Positions 57,066 to 64,000 of a stretch of DNA of 64,000 nucleotides are shown here, in pieces (the stretch's first letter is position 1; every line of letters starts with the position of its first letter). The DNA is from Eurosta solidaginis (Eukaryota > Arthropoda > Insecta > Diptera > Tephritidae): contig NC_090319.1 in the NCBI RefSeq assembly GCF_040869045.1, positions 14,774,314-14,838,313 of the forward strand, written 5' to 3'. Both the position numbers and the translations under genes were made by a program. A model generated the notes under the pieces. That model ran no database searches. It was not told the origin of the DNA and was given only the letters and a program-made list of their open reading frames with translations.

Positions 57066-58085
57066 TGGACGGGTTGATTTTAGGAAGTAAGGAAAACGGG
57101 GAATAAATCAATCCCCTTCAGCGAAATTTGTAGTAGAAATGTACCTTTTATTAGTAGTGATAATAGATTTGTAAATGCCAACAGGTTTTGGAGGAAATAA
57201 TTTATTTGCTACTAAATATTTCGTGAATTGATATAGAGTTATGTTGGTTTGGTTATTCTTTCAGAATTTGGTTGAAGGCTACCGTACGTCAGAATTTTAT
57301 TTAAATATACACTATCTCAAAATTTGTTTCAATAACTCCCTATCTGAGCATAAGTTCAATACATTTTCTCATTTTGACATAAGAGGGGGATAAGGCGTTC
57401 TTCAACCTAATTCTGATATAGAGCGTTTTTGTGACAAATCCTGAAATGGAAAATTTTTGAAAAGTATTCTGAGATAGGGCGATTTCGAATTGGCAGCCGG
57501 CATGTAATAATAATCTACCCAGCAACCGCAATGAACTGGTAAAAACAAAAAATATTAAAGAAAATGGCTTATTGACTTAGAACTTTATATTTCGGCCTTG
57601 ACTTTGGCAGAAGGGTTAAGCTTTTGAGCGGTCCTGCTACAGAGGGAGTATTTACCTTTTTATTCTGAAATTTCGTAAAGCTCTTTTGCGTTAGGTATTT
57701 ATGGAAGTGTTCCGGATAAACCGTAATTTAGAATATTCGGAACACAATCGTTCGATGCTACCTCATGAGGTCCAAATATATGAACATAACATTCCAAATA
57801 TAAACCGATTCCAAAAATTCTTAAATGGAGATGAATATTCCGAACATACGGAATGAATATGTTAACATACTCAATAAGTACATTTCGTTATGGCATCTCC
57901 ATTATTTACTAAACATTTTTACTTGAATCGATTTACTAGTCGAGTTTTTGACATTGAACTATGAATTTTGAATTGGTTTGGGTTTCGTATGTTCATAGGT
58001 TTACGAAAGTGCCCGATTCCTTGGTGTCCGTACTTTTCATAAAATTACCATATTTCAGCCACACTAATAGATCATCTATATATAT
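57066..58085. other. Unique AT-rich sequence
   Basis: About 1 kb with no long reading frame, no recognisable repeat and no similarity to the rest of the window. It may be the original flank of the amplified block. Confidence 0.5.
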
Positions 58086-59946
58086 AACAAGTAAGGGAGG
58101 TTAAGTTCGGGTGTAACCGAACATTACATACTCAGTTGAGAGCTATGGTGACAACATAAGGGAAAATAACCAGGTAGGAAAATGAACCTAGGGTAACCCT
58201 GGAATGTGTTTGTATGACGTATGTATCAAATGAAAGTCATCAAAGGGTATTTTGTGAGGGAGTGGGCCATAGTTCTATAGGTGGACGCCATTTAGGGATA
58301 TCGCCATAAAGGTGGATCAGGGTTGACTCTAGAATTTGTTTGCACGATATGGGTATCAAATGAAAGGCGTTAATGAGTACTTTAAAAGGGAGTAATCCTT
58401 AGTTCCATAGGTGGACACCGTTTCGAGATATCGCCATAAAGATGGATCAGGGGTGGCCCTAGAATTGGTTAGTACAATATGGGTAGCAAAAGAAAGGTAT
58501 TAATGAGGGTTTTAAAAGGGAGTGGTGGTAGTTGTATACGTGGTCCGCCTTTTCGAGATATCGCCATAAAGGTGGACCAGGGGTGACTTTAGAATGAGTT
58601 TGTACAATATGGGTATCAATCGAAAGGTGTTAATGAGGGTTTTAAAAGCGAGTGGCCCTTAGTTGTATATGTGAAGGCGTTTTCCAGATATCGACCAAAA
58701 TGTGGACCAGGGTGACCCAGAACATCATCTGTTGGATACCGCTAATTTATTTATATATGTAATACCTGCCAAGATGTCAAGGGTTTTTTATTTCGCCCTG
58801 TAGAACTTTTTCATTTTCTTCAACTTAATATGGTAGGTGTCACAACCATTTTACAAAGTTTTTTCTAAAGTTATATTTCGCGTCAATAAACCAATCCAAT
58901 TACCATGTTTCATCCCTTTTTTCGTATTTGGTATAGAATTATGGCATTTTTTTCATTTTTCGTAATTTTCGATAACGAAAAAGTGGGCGTGGTCATAGTC
59001 GGATTTCGGTTATTTTTTATACCAAGATAAAGTGGCTTCATGTAAGTACGTGAACTAAGTTCAGGAAAGATATGTCGGCTTTTGCTGCAGTTATCGCCTT
59101 AACGGCCGAGCGGAAGGACAGACGGTCGACTGTGTATAAAAGCTGGGCGTGGCTTCAACCGATTTCGCCCATTGTCACAGAAAACAGTTATCGTCATAGA
59201 ATCTATGCCCGTGCCAAATTTCGCATGGATTGGTTAATTTTTGTTCGACTTATGGCATTAAAAGTATTCTAGACGAATTAAATGAAAAAGGGCGTAACCA
59301 CGCCCATTTTGAAATTTCTTTTATTTTTGTATTTTGTTGCACCACATCATTACTGGAATTGAAGGTTCACATAATTTACTTATATACTGTAAAGATATTA
59401 AATTTTTTGTTAAAATTCGACAAAATTTTTTTTTTTTAAGTGGGCGTGGTCGTTCTCCGATTTTGCTAGTTTTTATTAAGCATACATACAGTAATAGAAG
59501 TAACGTTCTTGCCAAATGTCATCATGATATCTTTAACAACTGTCAAATTAAAGCTTGCAAAACTTTTAAATTACCTTCTTTTAAAAGTGGGCGGCGCCAC
59601 GCCCATTGTCCAAAATTTTACTAATTTTCTATTCTCCGTCACAAGGTCAACGCACCTACCAAGTTTATCGCTTTATCCGTCTTTGGTAATGAATTATCGC
59701 ACTTTTCCGGTTTTTGGAAATTTTCGATATCGAAAAAGTGGGGTGGTTGTAGTCCGATTTCGTTAATTTTAAATAGCAATCTGAGATTAGCGCCCTGGAA
59801 CCCACATACCAAATTTCCTCAAGATACCTCAAAATTTACTCAAGTTATCGTGTTTATGGGCAGACGGACGGACGGACTCGGCCAAATTACTGATTTTCGC
59901 CCTGATCATTTTGATATATAGAAGTCTATATAAATCTCGATTAGTA
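58086..59946 (+). mobile_element. Helentron-like element H4, 3' end cut off
   Basis: Plus-strand element starting AACAAGTAAGGGAGGTTAAG with hairpin GTTCGGGTGTAACCGAAC (58105-58122), about four central monomers (58200-58730), and a conserved core (58740-59860). The (GGAC) tract is short (59865-59877). The sequence matches H1 up to AAATCTCGATTA near 59940 and then stops; the terminal fold is absent. The break coincides with the start of an LTR at 59947, so the rest of H4 probably lies beyond that element. Confidence 0.78.
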
Positions 59947-60268
59947 TATGTAGGATTCTTATTATTTTCATTTAACTTTGTGTTTAAGTTACTTTGAATT
60001 TTGTAATTTTGAAATGTTTTACCAATTTTTAATATTCAATATTGATTTTGTGATTATCAAAAATTTTCATTACAAAAAGAAATTGTGTTGAATATAAACT
60101 TAATAAAAGATAAATATCTATCAAAATAAAAATTACATTTTATAAAATAATATATATTAAATAGAAATTTATTAATTTAGTCGGATCTGTATATTCAGTA
60201 CGAGAAAGTCGCGTATACGCCTAGTGGTTACACGGAAAGTCTGAACAACATATTTTCATATAACCACA
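59947..60268 (+). repeat. Probable 5' LTR of the CsRn1-like element
   Basis: About 322 bp from TGTAGGATTCTTATT to TATAACCACA. The start coincides with the end of H4 similarity and the end with the primer site two bases on. It is AT-rich, with AATAAA at 60102-60107. The second LTR is not in view, so the boundaries are inferred. Confidence 0.55.
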
Positions 60269-60270
60269 AT

Positions 60271-60288
60271 TGGCGATCCCGCGTTTTG
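60271..60288 (+). other. Possible primer-binding site of the CsRn1-like element
   Basis: TGGCGATCCCGCGTTTTG begins two bases after the LTR. It resembles, with several mismatches, the tRNA-Trp site TGGTGACCCCGACGTG used by CsRn1-group elements. Confidence 0.45.
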
Positions 60289-61052
60289 TCGAGTTCAGTT
60301 GCAGATACATAGAAGAACTAATATTACAGACGGATGTTCAATTCGATTTGCCACACCAGATCTGAAAAGATAACATAGAAGTACTAATATTACAAACGGA
60401 CATTCAATTCAATTAAAATCTAGAGCACATTTTGCCACACCATAACTGAAAAGATAGTGACACCATAACTGATAAAGTTCTAACAAGTTGAAATACAAAT
60501 AGTTCTTGTATAACAAAAACGGAAACATTAGCCTAACGCAGTGAACTTCCTTTGGAACTACTTTGCCGTTTTTGTGTTCCATTTAAGTGTAAAAAAAGCA
60601 ATAAAAACATCAGAACATTACCAATAATGCCCTTTACACAATTGCAACGTCATTATCGAATCTTGGATTGTATGTAGTTGACAAGCGTTAAATCGAAATA
60701 ACGCAAATACATATAACACAGAAAAATAAACACAAACATTGAACGTTGTTTGCGTAAAAGATTGGTGGTAGTGAAACGTTGGTAGTCATATTTAATATTG
60801 TTTTATAATATCATTTATGTATTAATGTTATTATTTTTCTAATTTAATATCACTTTTGCGTAATTCAATTACTCAGATATAAATTTACATACTATTAATT
60901 TTTCTTTTGGTCAATAATAAAGATTTATTTATTTTTATCTGGTAAAAATTTTTAAATTGTAAACGCTCTTTTCCAGAAATCTTAAATATTATTTTTAAAT
61001 ATCACCAATAACATCTATTTCTGAGAATTTATTTCAATTAATATAATTTATT
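60289..61052 (+). other. Leader of the CsRn1-like element
   Basis: About 760 bp without coding. It contains an imperfect tandem duplication (about 60305-60375 and 60378-60455; ACATAGAAGNACTAATATTA and CACACCANANCTGAAAAGAT). Otherwise AT-rich. Confidence 0.5.
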
Positions 61053-61861
61053 ATGTATCATACACCAACACACCACACACATTCATCTACATCAACACAT
61101 CAAATTAACGATTCGCTTATCAATTTAGAAGATGGTTCTTCACAAAATGATCTAATAAATCCGTATGCGAATCAAAACAATAATGAAATTTTTTCTACTT
61201 CAGTAAAACTTCCTCAATTTTGGACAAATTGTCCTGAAGCATGGTTAATACATGCTGAAATGCAGTTTAATACCAAAAAAATACTCAAGAAACAACTAAA
61301 TATGAGTATATTATTACTGCATTACCTCAGGAAGTCATAATGACCATTTTAGATTTTATTCAAAATCCACCAGAAACAAATAAATATTCTGCATTAAAAC
61401 AAATTTTGATTGAAAGGCATTCCATAAGTGAGAATGCGAAATTAGATAAAGTGTTGTCCGATTCTGAAATGGGTGATCGCAAACCTTCGGAATTTTACCG
61501 ATCTTTAGTTCTACTTTCTGGTTCTAATTTTAGCCAAGAAGTTTTAAAGAAACTTTGGATGCGAAAATTACCCAAAAACTTGAATGTAATTTTAACAAGT
61601 TCAAATTCCAATGACATAAATGATCTAACCAAATTAGCTGATAACGTTTGGGAAGTTATCAGTAAAAATGAAGTTGCTTTGATAAACAATTCTCAAAATT
61701 CTAAAGGAGAAAATGCTATTATTACTAATTTGGTTAAGACAACATCTTTAATTTGTGAAAATTTTCAAAAAATTTGCTTTGGAATTAGTGAAATTAGGAA
61801 AGAAATTAATTAGAATTATTCAAGATCACGTTCAACAAGTAGAAATAGTTATAGAAGTCCT
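61053..61861 (+). pseudogene. CsRn1-like gag, frameshifted and truncated
   Basis: ATG at 61053 opens a threonine/serine/asparagine-rich leader, then VKLPQFWTNCPEAWLIHAE, the capsid start of this group. A frame shift in the A-run near 61278 moves the remainder to the frame of 61340-61813: EYIITALPQEV, NKYSALKQILIERHSISE, SEMGDRKPSEFYRSL and LWMRKLPKNLNVIL. This second frame stops with TAG at 61811. After it, codons rich in serine and arginine (to about 61861) recall the end of gag, but the usual cysteine/histidine motif is absent because the sequence passes directly to pol. Confidence 0.8.
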
Positions 61862-64000
61862 GAACGTTTAATAGATCCATTAACAAATTTATCAGTTAAC
61901 ACAATTTCGTACTATTGTAACATCTCTCTTCCAAAATTTTTTTCAGTAGAAAATCAATACACAAAATTGTTGAAAGAATTTCCTTCTCTTATAGAAGAGC
62001 CAAATTATTCAAAACCATTTAAACATACCACAGTTCATAGATTAGTTACAGGAGGTAATCTTCCTTTCTCAAAACCCAGACGTTTAGACCCAATCAAATT
62101 TAAGGTAGCTAAAACTGAATTTGATTTTCTTGTAAAAACTGGAATTTGTAGACCATCAAATTCCTCTGTAGCATCACCACTTCATTTAGTACCAAAAAAA
62201 GAGAGTAATGATTGGCGTCCCTGTGGTGATTTTAGAAGACTTAATACTGTTACTGTTCCTGACCGCTATCCTTTACCACATATTCAAGATTTTTATATGA
62301 ATTTAAGAAATAAAAAGATATTTTCAAAGTTGGATCTTGTTAGAGCGTATCACCAAATACCAATGGCAGAAGAAGATATTTACAAAACAGCGATTACTAC
62401 TCCTTTTGGTATGTTCGAGTTCATTCGAATGCCTTTCGGCTTGAGGAACTCAGCACAAACTTTTCAAAGATTCATCAATGAAGTTGTAGGTGAATTAGAT
62501 TTTGTTTTCGCGTACATTGATGATCTTTTAGTTGCAAGTGAGAGTGAAGAGCAACATTTTAAAGATCTACGTATACTTTTTGAACGTTTGTCTGAATATG
62601 GTTTGAATGTTAAACCAAATAAATGTATTTTTGGTGTTACTAGAATTGATTTTCTAGGGCATAGTATTTCTGAGTTAGGAATACGTCCATCTGAAGATAG
62701 AATAAAAGCTATTCGAGATTTTGAACTACCAAAATCCATTAAACAAACACAAAAGTTTATTGCTATGGTTAATTATTACCATAAATATATTTCACAATTA
62801 GCAGAATTTACTGGAGTTATATATGATTTAATTAACAAATCAAGTAAAAAAAGAGACAAAATTCTAGTTCGGGATGATAAATCTATTAAAGCGTTTGAAT
62901 GCATTAAAGATAAATTTGCATCTAAGATCTTGTTAAATCATTTTAGCAAAGATGCAAAATTGACTTTAACTGTAGATGCATCCAATACGGCTGTCGGTGG
63001 TGTTCTACAACAAAATTTTAACAATAAATCTGAGCCTCTCGCATTCTATTCGAAGAAACTTTCTCCAGCTGAAATGAAATATAGTACTTTTCATAGAGAG
63101 CTATTAGCAATTTATCTTAATATTAAGCATTTTCGATACCTATTAGAAGGAAGAGAATTCACTGTGCTTACTGACCACAAGCCTTTAATTTTCGCTCTAA
63201 ATTCAAAAACTGAACGTAGTCCACGACAAACCAGACATCTTGAATTTATTGCACAATTTACAAGTGATATCCAGCATATTACTGAACAAGCAAATGTGAT
63301 AGCCGATACTTTATCTAGGGCATTTGAAATAGAAACAATTCAAAATTCAGAACTTAATTTTAAAATTTTAGAAAAGGAACAACAACAAGATGATGAACTA
63401 AACAACCTTGTATCTCAACATTCATTTCAAAATTTAAAATTAGTTAAAATTCCTGTTTTAAACTTCAATATATGGTGTGAATCATCTGGAGATTATCCTA
63501 GACCGTTCGTTCCAAATAATTTACGAAAAACAGTATTTGAAAAGTTACATGGAATAGTACATCCGGGTACTAAAACCACTCGACGTCTAATTATAAAAAA
63601 ATATTTTTGGCCAAACATGAATAAAGAAATTAATAGATGGTCCAAAGAATGTATTAGTTGTCAAAAATCTAAAGTTTATCGACCTACGAAATCACCAGTT
63701 AGTAAAATTTCAATACCGAACAAAAGATTCGAACATATTCATTTAGATATTGTAGGACCTTTACCTATTTCAAAGGGACATCGCTATATTTTGACTATTA
63801 TCGATAGGTTCACACGTTGGCCAGAAGCATACGGATTAAGAGAAATTTCTGCAGAAACAATTGCAAATAAATTTTTACGTGAATATATATCTCGGTTTGG
63901 TGTACCTCTAGAAATAACTACTGATCAGGGTGCTCAATTTACTTCAAAATTGTTTACAGAATTAACAAAGTTATTAGGCAGTCATCAAACTACAACGTCA
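61862..64000 (+). CDS. CsRn1-like pol: RT, RNase H, integrase (partial, open at window end)
   Basis: One frame is open from the TAG at 61811 to the last base, 729 codons. It begins [15 protein letters not shown], normally found just after the protease, so the protease is missing. [52 protein letters not shown], and catalytic FAYIDDLLV (about 62504). RNase [38 protein letters not shown] and [10 protein letters not shown]. Integrase: [14 protein letters not shown] and CISCQKS as zinc region, then LDIVGPLP (first D) and TTDQGAQFT (second D); the catalytic E lies outside. The enzymatic domains seen are intact, in contrast to all other coding regions here. Confidence 0.88.

Larger units (their letters stand above)
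59947..64000 (+). mobile_element. CsRn1-like Ty3/gypsy retrotransposon, 5' part (continues past window end)
   Basis: LTR (59947-60268), primer site (60271), long leader, gag (61053-61813) and pol (61862 to window end) on the plus strand. The gag type (KLPQFWTNCPEAWL, ALPQEV, NKYSALKQILIERHS) and the near match of the primer site to a tRNA-Trp site point to the CsRn1/Kabuki group. The gag-pol junction lacks the zinc knuckle and protease. The 3' LTR is outside the window. Confidence 0.8.

Noticed and set aside
57340..57531. Small frame in the unique region
   Set aside because: 63 codons, no similarity or composition suggesting a gene, in AT-rich sequence.
13079..59946. Autonomous Helentron coding region (Rep, helicase, endonuclease)
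   Set aside because: No open frame of suitable length or motif is present in any of the Helentron-like copies.

Overview
The window looks like repeat-packed heterochromatin or intergenic DNA from a dipteran insect, most likely an acalyptrate fly of the tephritid (true fruit fly) type. This rests on the element content: a BEL/Pao and two Ty3/gypsy LTR retrotransposons, RNase H-bearing non-LTR retrotransposons, a tRNA-headed SINE of the kind abundant in such flies, and many DINE-1/Helentron-like rolling-circle elements with central tandem repeats. No host protein gene, rRNA or functional tRNA was found. Every long coding stretch belongs to a mobile element, and nearly all carry stops, frameshifts or deletions.

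Layout. 1-2726: 5' part of a BEL/Pao element on the minus strand. 2727-3936: AT-rich remnant and a ~100-bp-period minisatellite. 3937-57065: three copies (A, B, C) of a ~4.5-4.8 kb composite repeat. A and B are each followed by the same tandem-repeat array carrying the same LINE insertion (L1a, L1b) at the same base, so an ~11.6-12 kb block appears to have been tandemly amplified. Later insertions differ between copies. A received a gypsy-type element (4907-13007) and Helentron H1 (13079-16840). B received Helentron H2 (30148-32590) and, inside L1b, a second LINE (L2, 36593-43745). A SINE (48075-48436) and Helentron H3 (48814-52540) lie between B and C. 57066-58085 is unique AT-rich DNA. 58086-59946 is Helentron H4, cut by a CsRn1-like LTR element (59947 to beyond the window end) whose pol is open to the last base.

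Each composite unit is layered: a 1.5 kb minus-strand Helentron (HelA), a ~250-bp sequence present on both sides of a second rolling-circle element (HelB), a long inverted repeat inside HelB, and a hAT-like element inside HelB's 3' terminus. Because unit copies serve as each other's empty sites, several insertion boundaries can be read directly: a 4-bp duplication for the gypsy element, none for H1, 8 bp for the hAT-like element, about 9 bp for L1 and 12 bp for L2.

The BEL, gypsy, L1, L2 and SINE copies all read on the minus strand. No element here looks able to move by itself. The CsRn1-like pol keeps its RT, RNase H and integrase motifs, but its gag is frameshifted and its zinc-knuckle/protease segment is missing.
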